Shown: positions 46,594 through 55,254 of the stretch, in pieces
Layout: each line of letters starts with the position of its first letter
Numbering within the stretch: the first letter of the stretch is position 1
Origin: Amblyomma americanum
Taxonomy: Eukaryota; Arthropoda; Arachnida; Ixodida; Ixodidae
Direction of reading: 5' to 3'
Assembly: GCF_052857255.1 (NCBI RefSeq)
Contig: NC_135497.1
Coordinates: 550,727,531 to 550,791,530, forward strand
Length of the DNA: 64,000 bases
Notes under the pieces: model-generated
Databases searched by the model: none
What the model saw: only the letters and a program-made list of their open reading frames with translations
Told to the model about the DNA's origin: nothing
Made by a program: the position numbers and the translations under genes

Positions 46594-46626
46594 TTAGTCC
46601 TCCCCAGCCTGAGGAGCGTGGGGAGG
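46584..46626 (+). promoter_or_regulatory. programmed minus-one frameshift signal, gag to pol
   Basis: The heptamer A AAA AAC at 46584-46590 is in the correct gag phase (ACA AAA AAC then TAG). After an 8-base spacer, a perfect 8-bp GC-rich stem follows: CCTCCCCA at 46599-46606 with TGGGGAGG at 46619-46626, enclosing a 12-base loop. Slipping back one base leads from AAA AAA into CTA and the open pol frame. This is the classic retroviral arrangement. It is repeated unchanged at 62533-62575. Confidence 0.85.
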
Positions 46627-48629
46627 GAGCAGTGGATGATGAGGTGGTGGTAGTTTGTGTGGCCGACGAGGCATGCCCTGTTGTGCGTTGCAAGTTAAAT
46701 GGTTGTTGCATGGAACTGTTGATAGATACGGGGTCAAAGGTGACATTGCTTAAGGAGAGCAGTTTTAACACGCTTCGAAGGAAGGGGGACCGCGAGGTGT
46801 TGGAAGCGTCTGGTGGTATGGCAACCAAATTTGTAGGCATAACGGGGGATCCTCTTGGCATAAGTGGACTCTACCGGTTACACTTCTCTCTCGGCGGAAT
46901 TGCAATGGAGCACCCCTGCTACGTATGCCCGGACACGGTGTCTCTGCCAAACGGAGTGTCAGGTATATTAGGGCAGGATTTTTTGAGAAAAGGAAAGGTA
47001 GTAGTCTCATTCTCTGAGGAAGAGGTTAATGCGGGCGGCTCAAAAGTTCCGTTTTTGAACAGGAGAGGGGCTGAGATTCGCATCACCGATATTGACACCC
47101 GTCAAACAGTGGGATCATTGGAGAAGGTATATTCGCGGGTTGCCGTCAGGCTGGTCGATGAGGCGGTCGTCCTTCCTTGGTCGGAGCACATTTTGTACGC
47201 GTTTGTGCCTTCAGATGTAGTGAGCGGCGCCGTGGGAGTGCTTGAGCCGGTCGACTCTCTCAGCAATGGCCTGAAGGCAGCCGCGTGCCTCGTGACAGTT
47301 AATGACGCCCACAGAGTGCCCCTACGGGTGGTTAACTATAGCCAGCAGCCACTGAGCCTTCCCAAGAACAAAACATTGGCTTTCTTCACCTCTGCGATAG
47401 AGAAACGTGAGCCCACCGATACGGTACTGGCAACTGTAGAGCATGCTAGTCCTCCGGCTGCTCCAAAGGTGCCATTCGATCTTTCTCACGTAAAATCCAG
47501 GGAGAGGGAGGCTCTGGCTGGTTTGCTGAACGACTACTCGGAGGTATTCGCCGCGTCCAACCTGGATTTGGGCTGCTGTGGCGTTATAAAGCACAGGATA
47601 GAAACCGGCACTTCATCGCCCGTTTACCAGCGTGCGTACAGGATTCCTTACTCCCAACGTGAGGAGATGGAGCGGCAGGTGCAGGACCTGATTGATCGCG
47701 GCATGGTCGAACACTCAAAGTCACCCTGGGGAGCACCAGCACTATTGGTGGAAAAGCCAGATGGCTCGTATCGATTGGTAGTGGACTACCGCAAACTAAA
47801 TGCCGTAACTCGCATCGATCCATACCCCATCCCCAATATACAGGAGACGCTTTCTCAGCTGGGCTCTGCCAGGTACTTCACGGTAGTGGACATGGCGGCG
47901 GGATTCTGGCAGATAACAATGGATCCGGCAGATGCCGAGAAAACGGCCTTCAACACGCCCTCAGGGCACTATGAATGGAAAAGAATGCCGATGGGTCTGG
48001 CCAACAGCCCTGCTGTCTGGCAGAGAACCGCTGATGTTATCCTGGCAGGTCTTCTGGGGAGGCTGTGCTTCGTGTATATGGATGACATTATCATATACAG
48101 TGACAGTTTTGAGAACCATTTGCGCGATATTGAGCAGGTTTTGGTGCGACTAAGAGGAGCGGGTCTCAAGCTGAAGCCCTCTAAGTGCCAATTCCTCAAA
48201 AACGAGGTGAAATACCTCGGGCACGTTGTTTCAGCTGACGGCGTGCGACCGGACCCTGAGAAACTAAGGTGTGTCTCGGATTTTCCATCCCCGACTAGCG
48301 TCCGCCAGGTCCGGCAGTTTCTCGGCCTGATCGGTTACTACCGAAGGCACATAGAGGAGTTCGCCAAGCTCGCTAAGCCGCTCACCGCCTTAACAGCCAA
48401 AAATGTCGCCTTTCGCTGGGACGAAAACGCGGAGAATGCTTTTGGGGCCCTGAAAAGGAAGCTAATGAGTGCACCGCTGTTGCGCCACCCGGATTTTAAT
48501 TTGCCCTTCGTTATGGCCACAGATGCGTCAAAGTTCGCAGTTGGTGCCGTGCTATCTCAGGTTATCGAGGGCAAAGAACATCCCGTTGCTTTTGCTAGCC
48601 GACAGCTGAGCCCCACAGAGCAAAAGTAC
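46584..48629 (+). CDS. pol: gypsy Pol, part 1: protease, RT, start of RNase H
   Basis: Entered by frameshift, open to an in-frame TGA at 48630-48632. The protease has an intact Asp-Thr-Gly-Ser (LLIDTGSKVTLL, DTG at 46725-46733) and a second motif GILGQDFL. RT follows with SPWGAPALLVEKPDGSYR, VVDYRKLNAV, FTVVDMAAGFWQ and the catalytic YMDD at 48075-48086. The connection and first RNase H block (FVMATDASKFAVGAVLSQ) precede the stop. Pol makes DNA from element RNA. All visible catalytic residues in this part are kept, so the stop is probably a late mutation. Confidence 0.92.
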
Positions 48630-48632
48630 TGA

Positions 48633-49122
48633 GCTACGGAAAGGGAGTGCCTCGCCGTTGTCTGGGCAGTAAAGCACTTCAGATGCTACCTTTACGGCCG
48701 CAAATTCAAGCTAGTCACAGACTGCCATCCTCTGAAATGGGTGATGAGTGTCAGGGACCCTAGCTCGCGACTCGCTAGATGGAATCTACACCTGCAGGAA
48801 TACTGCTTTGAAGTTGAGCACAAGTCAGGAAAGACACATCTGAATGCTGACGCACTCAGCCGCACAGCTGCCGTGGCAGCTATAGATGAGTTTGTCCCCG
48901 TAGTCGACCCCGCCGAATTACGCACAGAGCAGTGCAAAGATCCTGACCTGAAGCGAATAATCGAAAGCTTAGAGGGCGCACCGTCTCACCCCGAACAGCT
49001 AGGTTATTTCATTGGCAAAGACGGCACCCTGTGTCGGCGCACGAGGCCAACCAGGAAAGGGAGACCAGAGAAAACCGCTTGGGAGAGAGTCGTCATACCT
49101 CGGTCGTGGACAGAAAGGGTTT
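48633..49122 (+). pseudogene. gypsy Pol, part 2: rest of RNase H, after stop
   Basis: Same frame as part 1, continuing directly after the TGA: ATERECLAVVWAVKHF and YLYGRKFKLVTDCHPLKW, then HKSGKTHLNADALSR, the last RNase H catalytic region. It leads to VVIPRSWTERV at about 49110, where similarity passes to another frame. The TGA replaces a codon that is normally aromatic in this family. Without readthrough this part is not made. Confidence 0.85.
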
Positions 49123-50481
49123 GTTCGCGCGTTTCACGATGCGCCATGCGCCGGTCATTTTGGTGTAGCGAAGACACGCAGGCGTGTGGAGCGTTTGTAC
49201 TTTTGGAGTGGCATGCGACAGGATGTTAGAGACTACTGTGCGAAGTGTCATTCCTGTCTCGAAAGAAAAACAACCAAGGGACGAAGACCAGCTCCAATTC
49301 TGCCGTTCCCGGAGGTTTCGGCTCCCTTCGAGCGGACAGGTATGGACATAATGGGCCCATTGCCCACGACCACTTCCGGAAACAAGTACATTTTAGTATT
49401 TGTTGACCACCTTTCAAAATACGCGGAAGCGGTAGCACTCCCAGATCAGAAGGCAGACACGGTTGCAAGAGCATTTGTCGAACAGATCGTGCTCCGACAC
49501 GGACCCCCGAGGCAACTCTTGACAGATCGGGGAACGAACTTCGTGTCGCAGCTAATGAGGAGAGTTTGCGAGCTGCTTAAGATCGCTAAGAAGCAGACAA
49601 CACCGTACCATCCGGCTTGCAACGGCGCGGTGGAGCGACTGAACCAAACCGTGGCCGGGTTCCTGTCGCATTTTGTTTCGCGCGACCAGCGGGACTGGGA
49701 CTTGTGGCTCCCGTATGCAATGTTTGCCTACAATTCCGCAGCACACGAGAGCACGGGCGAATCGCCATTCTTTCTTCTCTACGGCCGAGACCCGGACCAG
49801 CCTAGTGAAGTGCCAGAGGGCCCCCGTCGTGTCCCATACGCTTCACTGGACGACTATAAGGTGGAGCTAGAATCGCGCTTGCAAGTGACGAGGGACATCG
49901 CAAAGGAGGCCTTAAAGAAAGCGGCGAAGCGCAGGAAGGAGGTGCACGATCGCTGTGCTAGAGACGCGCCGTTTAATGTGGGGGACAGCGTGTACATTGA
50001 AAACTGCCAAAGGCAGATTGGGCTAGCTCGTAAGTTCCAGACGAAGTGGAGAGGACCGTGCGAGGTTGTCGAGAAGCTTTCTCCGGTAAACTTCAGAGTC
50101 CGAGACGTGAACCGGCGCTTGATAAGGATACACGCAAATCACCTCAAGTCGGCACCGGTTCAGTATTCACGAAATGAGGAAAGGGAAAGCGCGGATTTTG
50201 ATGGGGACAGAAGTGAAGCGGAGCGCGCAGATAGTTCGCAAGAAACGCCCTCTCCTGCATTTGTTCGGCAGGCGCCCGAGGTGACGGCCGGAATGCCACC
50301 GGATTTACTTCATGCATTGCTAGAAGAAGAAGCGCGCGAGGTTGCCGCGCAGATAACGCCAGGAGAGGCTCCTGCCACGAGCCCTCGCGAGTCCCAAAGC
50401 AGACAAAGGGGCACAGACTTACTTAGTATGACTCATGAAGGCCGATATCCGCTGCGAAATCGGAAAGCTAAGTCGGACTAA
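49120..50481 (+). pseudogene. gypsy Pol, part 3: integrase, frame-shifted
   Basis: Integrase similarity starts with FVRAFHDAPCAGHFG at about 49120 in the frame one base over from parts 1 and 2; a single-base indel there is the simplest cause. The HHCC zinc domain (H..H, YCAKCHSCLERK) and the catalytic triad are intact: Asp in GMDIMGPLP, Asp in LLTDRGTNF, and Glu in AVERLNQTV exactly 35 residues after the second Asp. The C-terminal tail is acidic and ends in GRYPLRNRKAKSD before TAA at 50479-50481. The domain itself is uninterrupted for about 450 codons. Confidence 0.9.
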
Positions 50482-50974
50482 TGGCGTAAACAGAGCGGAG
50501 TTGTGAACTGGTTAGAATTGTGTAATGCCGCAGCTCATAACATTGCTATGTGCTTATGTGTTAAGTTATCGGAGTTGGTAGTTAAACCTTTCTGTCATTA
50601 AGTAACACCTTCACAGGAGAGCATGCGGAGCGCATGCAGAACCTGCCCTACTTCCTTTCGTTATCTATATTTTTGGTTGTGCCGTGATCGTGCTAGAAGT
50701 GGGAGCTCCTTTGTAACTGTGGTAAATTTATTTCGTCCAGTTTGGACTAGAAAGGAGAGGCTTGGGTGCTGAGTTTCATGTTTATCTGTAAAAGAAGATC
50801 AGTGCTGCCCCTGGAGACGCCAGTTATGACAGCGGAGGCATATGGTGTTGTGCAGTGGTGTTGAGTGCAGCGAAAAGTGTTTTGTCGGACGCACTGTGCG
50901 AGGCGATTCAGAAAGACAAGGGGAGCTGCAGGGACTCAAATGTTCGGAGAACATTCTTCTGGAGGGTGAGCGAG
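50482..50974 (+). other. noncoding tail of the gypsy internal region
   Basis: 493 bp between the integrase stop and the 3' LTR. No envelope-like frame. A purine-rich stretch (GGAGGGTGAGCGAG at 50961-50974) just before the LTR could serve as the polypurine tract, though it is not perfect. Confidence 0.6.
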
Positions 50975-51608
50975 TGTGACATTCCTTGTGTGCTACGAGG
51001 TACATTCCTTGTGTGTGCTACGAGGTACATTCCTTGTGTGTGCTACGAGGTACATTCCTTGTGTGTGTCACGAGGTTCCACGTTCGACGGCGCGGCGTAG
51101 ACGGAGACCCAGATGACAGGCATCATCAATTACCCAGCCATGCTCGTTGAGAGTGACAACCAGAACGAAGGGGTTTAGGCCCAACCGGACCCAACCGGAC
51201 CCGCCGCCGCCGCCGCGGGGAAACAGGCTTTATCCTCCCCAAATGGCGTGGCGGTTTCATTGGCGGACCTCCCGGGCACATTCCAGGACAAGGGAACTGT
51301 CAGCGATCCAGAGCGCGCCGTACCACAGCCGACGCTATGCGCTACCGCGAAGACAACATTCTTTCCCTCGGACTCAACACGTGAAGGGGGCGAGACCATA
51401 AGTGGGGTGGTATGTTTGTGCGCCCAAGTGAAAGCCCTAGCCCCCCCTCCTTCCCCTCCGGCGTGGGCGTGCTCACCCTAGGGAGTGTGGAGAAGAGGAT
51501 ATAAAAATGGACAAGCAGTACGGAAGAAGCACGCTCAGGACGACATCGTTCGCCAAGAGGGCCTTCAGCGCCGAAGCCCCCGACGGCGTGCAGCTTCTGC
51601 CAGCAACA
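50975..51608 (+). repeat. 3' LTR of the young gypsy element, truncated
   Basis: Starts TGTGAC and follows the 5' LTR, including the four tandem U3 units (50980-51077) and TATAAAA at 51500-51506. It stops after CTGCCAGCAAC at about 51608. The last roughly 190 bp of the LTR, with the 3' terminus, are missing. The adjoining DNA (AACTAATTTATAACTG) is unrelated. Confidence 0.92.
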
Positions 51609-52189
51609 ACTAATTTATAACTGAAGTTCTTCTTGATGCTTTTTTTTCGGTTTCATTGACCGAATGATGGCTGTAACGTGTGGTTAGTGTTAAGGTCACG
51701 TGAGCCACAAAAAATACACTATATTCAGTAATACGTAGCTTTAATTCACTACAACACTTCAGGTAGCCTGCTTTCATAGTTGGAATGGTAATAAATGATA
51801 TATCAACAGTTAGTTATATTGCCATTTGTTTCAAGGCTCGCGTAACCTAAAAATCACCTACACGTCGCAACAATCGTTCGGCCTGTGAAAACAAAACCGA
51901 AACAGCGTCAAGGAGGAATTGAATGGTAAATTATTCAACGGTCATATGCGAATACCACGGGGTGATCCATGTACACCATCATCTAACGCGTCATTTGAAA
52001 GGAAAAAACACGCAATCAAAAACTTCGTGTCTGTACTTAATTAGGAATCTCGAAATGTGCGATGTTTATCCTGATGTTTTGAGCTAAATATACCCGAGAA
52101 AAACAACTTGAATAATAAAAAAGTAAGCACCTGAAGTTGCGTACCCAGCGGCGTCATTCTTGAGTAGGATCGGTCCGGATATGGCTCAC
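51609..52189. other. AT-rich DNA between the gypsy element and the receptor exon
   Basis: Taken on the minus strand this is the start of the intron after the receptor exon. No repeat or gene recognised. Confidence 0.4.
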
Positions 52190-52338
52190 CTTCTGCTTGC
52201 TCCGATGAACGTTTTGTTGCTGCCTGGTGTACTCTCCGATGCATCGGTCTCCCCACAGCACCAGGCTCATGCGCCAATAGGTTGTCGCCAGTGTGGCCAC
52301 GGGAACGCCGTAGGTCAGCACCAAACACCACATTGTAA
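52190..52338 (-). CDS. exon of a tachykinin/natalisin-like GPCR
   Basis: 149 bp on the minus strand, bounded by an acceptor with a pyrimidine tract (CCCCTCCGTCCTGCGCAG) and a donor AAG/GTGAGC. The 49 whole codons encode a fifth transmembrane helix (TMWCLVLTYGVPVATLATTY), then the third intracellular loop start with LVLWGDRCIGEYTRQQ and HRSKQKV. VLWG-R-IGE-T-RQ and RSK-KV are hallmarks of tachykinin-related and natalisin receptors, peptide receptors of the neuronal cell surface. The intron phase is 1 at the start and 0 at the end. Upstream exons would lie at higher, and the TM6-7 exons at lower, coordinates; none was found here. The similarity call is from memory of the family. Confidence 0.7.
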
Positions 52339-52955
52339 CTGCGCAGGACGGAGGGGTGGTGTCCATGAAGGGGGCGCAAATTGTGGTCACAAGAAATGAA
52401 AATTGGGCATTGAAACTTCAGTCTCGTCTTTTATGGCATCTGGTCTACTTCAGAGTACTTCTAGAATACTTCACATCGAATTTGTTAAAACAGTAGGAGC
52501 AAGATGGCATCTCATAATACAAACATGAATTCGCAGAATCACTAATCATTGTGTGTTATATTTCATAAATTTATTTGTGTTCGTTTCTATAAAAACCACC
52601 GTTTGTGTATTCATACCAACTGCATCTGTACCAGTTTTTTTTTTTATTCCACATGGGTCATTTCTAAATGAGGGCACCCAATCGGTTGAAGAAGCAACGA
52701 GATTAGACATAACTGTACTAACATATTGACCAGCGCCAGCTTGTATGAGTAACGACAAAAATAACACTATTCATGTCAATGTTTTCTTACCGCACTGCTG
52801 TTTAGTGAACACCGCCTATCAGCTATTCCAAACATCATGTATGTAAAATTAGCCATGACCATCCATCATAAGGACACACAACCAGCCCTTCAGTCTTCTT
52901 ACGTCAATGTACTCAAACAAGCAAAGCTTTTTGCTGGGCTAGTTGGTGTTTCTTT
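52339..52955. other. intron-like DNA upstream of the receptor exon
   Basis: No coding similarity on either strand; the frame of the exon extends to 52417 before a stop but without receptor-like sequence beyond the acceptor. AT-rich. Confidence 0.4.
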
Positions 52956-52959
52956 CTCG

Positions 52960-53246
52960 TGCGTAAAGAAAAAAAAAATTAGTCCAGCAGCATTGCAGTC
53001 TGTTTGAACTTGCCGCCTTGTACCTGTGCTTTCCGTTGTACATGTACATATTATTTTTGTTTAATGCACACTTCACCATGCACACGATGTACAAAACTGG
53101 CCCAGTTGGATAATTTGCGCTTTGTTCTTTCATTCTAGTTTTTCCTCTATTTGTATTATGTATGCTGTGAACCCTTGTGTATTTTTTGTTATTCGCTTCC
53201 CCCCCCCCCCCCATCTAAAGCCAAGCCGGGCCTTAGGGCACTGAAA

Positions 53247-53305
<59 letters not shown>

Positions 53306-53306
53306 A
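52960..53306 (+). mobile_element. probable LINE 3' end with AAAT tail
   Basis: The end AAGCCGGGCCTTAGGGCACTG followed by (AAAT)n at 53243-53306 resembles the 3' UTR end of CR1/Jockey-type tick LINEs. The upstream T/G-rich sequence (TATGCTGTGAACCCTTGTG) fits. A 14-base C run is at 53199-53212. No coding part remains. Confidence 0.45.
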
Positions 53307-53808
53307 GACGTGCGTTGTCATTACTTGCACAAATATATCAGCAGTCACACCCACAACGACCTGCGAAATTGCATGTATAGGCAAGAAACACTGACAGCGC
53401 TCAGCGGTCAAAACCAATGACAGGGGCCAAAAACTAGTTAATAAAACTCCTATTCCACAAACAACCATATGTGAGCCATGAGATTAATAGAAAGTATATA
53501 AACCCAGACCTTTGTAAAAAAAACGCCAGAATCTATTGCCACTTAGAAGTTCAGAATTAACATAGGGCTTAATACATTTCATACAGTAATAACTGATCAA
53601 TGTCGTTGCAGCCAAGCTGAAGGATCCCGGCTGTTACTTCGTTATAGCCCGTGTTGACAGAGCTTCTAAGGAGAATCACCATTCTTTCATTATATGCATT
53701 ATTTCGATACAAACCGTTTCGTTATAAAGAGGTTCGACTGTACAATAATGCATTTAACTGGAACGTTTTTTACTCCCCTTGTCCGAGATTTTTGTCTGTC
53801 CACGCTAT
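53307..53808. other. unassigned DNA left of the Penelope-like element
   Basis: Nothing recognised apart from the target-site copy at its right end. Confidence 0.4.
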
Positions 53809-53820
53809 AATGACTACCTC
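53809..53820 (+). repeat. left target-site duplication candidate
   Basis: AATGACTACCTC, matched by AATGACTATCTC at 57883-57894 (11 of 12). The pair brackets the whole Penelope-like composite. Confidence 0.6.
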
Positions 53821-54806
53821 TAAGCCGTGGTAAAAACAGCGCAGCGACGACAGACACATAGAAGACAGAAGAAGACGGACAAGCGCTGACTAACAACTAA
53901 AGTTTATTGGAAAAAACACAGGTATTAATACACTCCTAAAACAACCAGGGAACACGCCCCTCTTGACATCCTTCTAATCGTGCGAATCTAGATACTTAAT
54001 CTCACATTCGTGAAGAAGCACTGACGGTGTGCTGACGCATGCATCACCATTCGCGTGGATGCGATACGCCTCACACAGTTCCCTTATCAATTTATCCCTG
54101 TGCCTGCAAACAACTTTTGTCTCATGGAAAAGAGGGTTGCACATTTTTTTGTCGGGGGAACCTGGGATATTATTCAGGGGGCAATCTCTAAAACGTAATG
54201 CAAGGTTGGACGATGGGGGGCCATTTAACGAGGTATGATGCTGACGAAGACGGGTGTTCACACATTTTCCCGTTTGGCCAATGTATTTCTTGCCACAGGA
54301 AAACTCAATGTCATACACTACGCTTTCAGCACATGACGTAAACTTCTTTTGGTGGTTTATTTTGCAGGCTCTACTCCCGGTTGGTTTCTGTTTTTTAGCC
54401 TTTGCTTTCCTATCTATTATGGCACAAATTTTTCTAAGCTTTTGCGGGGCTGAGAAGAGCACTTGAATTCCATATCTGGCGCCTACTCTTTTTAAGTTGT
54501 GTGACAAACGATGAAGATATGGTATAACCACATGCCTCTTCATGCCTGACGGCTCTGATGGATGGCAACTCTTGAAAGATTTTAGTTTCCTCAGCAATTT
54601 ATTGCAAGCAAGCACGATTACCTCTTCCGGAAATCCTGCCGATTGTAATCTACCAACCTGCTGATTAAAACTATTCTTCATTCCATGCACACACGATTTC
54701 GAAAGTGCTGATCCTAAACATGCAACGGCTATACCACTTTTAACTAATTTAGAATGGGCTGAGCGATAACTAAGCAAGGGCTTCGCTGAGCGTTGTTGAA
54801 AAGAAG
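53821..54806 (-). pseudogene. inverted 5'-truncated Penelope-like fragment
   Basis: On the minus strand it holds the last approximately 275 codons of the ORF (from SFQQRSAKPLLSYRSA to the terminal LDSHD) and part of the 3' tail, ending at CCACGGCTTA. It contains the whole GIY-YIG region (CGKKYIGQTG). It joins head-to-head at about 54806 with the plus-strand partial copy. Nearly identical to the corresponding part of 56862-57850. Confidence 0.92.
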
Positions 54807-55254
54807 AATGTGTGAACACCCGTCTTCGTCAGCATCATACCTCGTTAAATGGCCCCCCATCGTCCAACCTTGCATTACATTTTAGAAATTGCCCCTGAAT
54901 AATATCCCAGGTTCCCCCGACAAAAAAATGTGCAACCCACTTTTCCATGAGACAAAAGTTGTTTGCAGGCACAGGGATAAATTGATAAGGGAACTGTGTG
55001 AGGCGTATCGCATCCACGCGAATGGTGATGCATGCGTCAGCACACCGTCAGTGCTTCTTCACGAATGTGAGATTAAGTATCTAGATTCGCACGATTAGAA
55101 GGATGTCAAGAGGGGCGTGTTCCCTGGTTGTTTTAGGAGTGTATTAATACCTGTGTTTTTTCCAATAAACTTTAGTTGTTAGTCAGCGCTTGTCCGTCTT
55201 CTTCTGTCTTCTCTGTGTCTGTCGTCGCTGCGCTGTTTTTACCACGGCTTAAAG
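54807..55254 (+). repeat. Penelope pseudo-LTR (partial direct copy)
   Basis: Matches 57397-57840. It holds the last about 95 codons, with a one-base deletion in the C-run near 54890 breaking the frame, plus the 3' tail with CCAATAAACTTTAG (possible poly(A) signal) and GTCTTCTTCTGTCTTC. It leads without a gap into the start of the full ORF. Confidence 0.9.

Larger units (their letters stand above)
44669..51608 (+). mobile_element. nearly complete Ty3/gypsy element, 3' LTR truncated
   Basis: 5' LTR 44669-45496, primer site, gag, pol and a partial 3' LTR 50975-51608, about 6.9 kb. The two LTRs differ at about nine positions in 634 shared bases by my count, so insertion is fairly recent. Pol carries one in-frame stop and one frame change, so this copy is probably not autonomous. 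No envelope gene is present between integrase and the 3' LTR. A close relative begins at 60162. Confidence 0.95.

Noticed and set aside
50482..50974. Envelope gene in the young gypsy element
   Set aside because: The interval after integrase is only 493 bp, with no long frame, signal peptide or membrane segment.
52190..52417. Longer receptor exon reaching to the stop at 52418
   Set aside because: The extra upstream residues do not look like receptor sequence, and a much better acceptor with a pyrimidine tract lies at 52339-52340.
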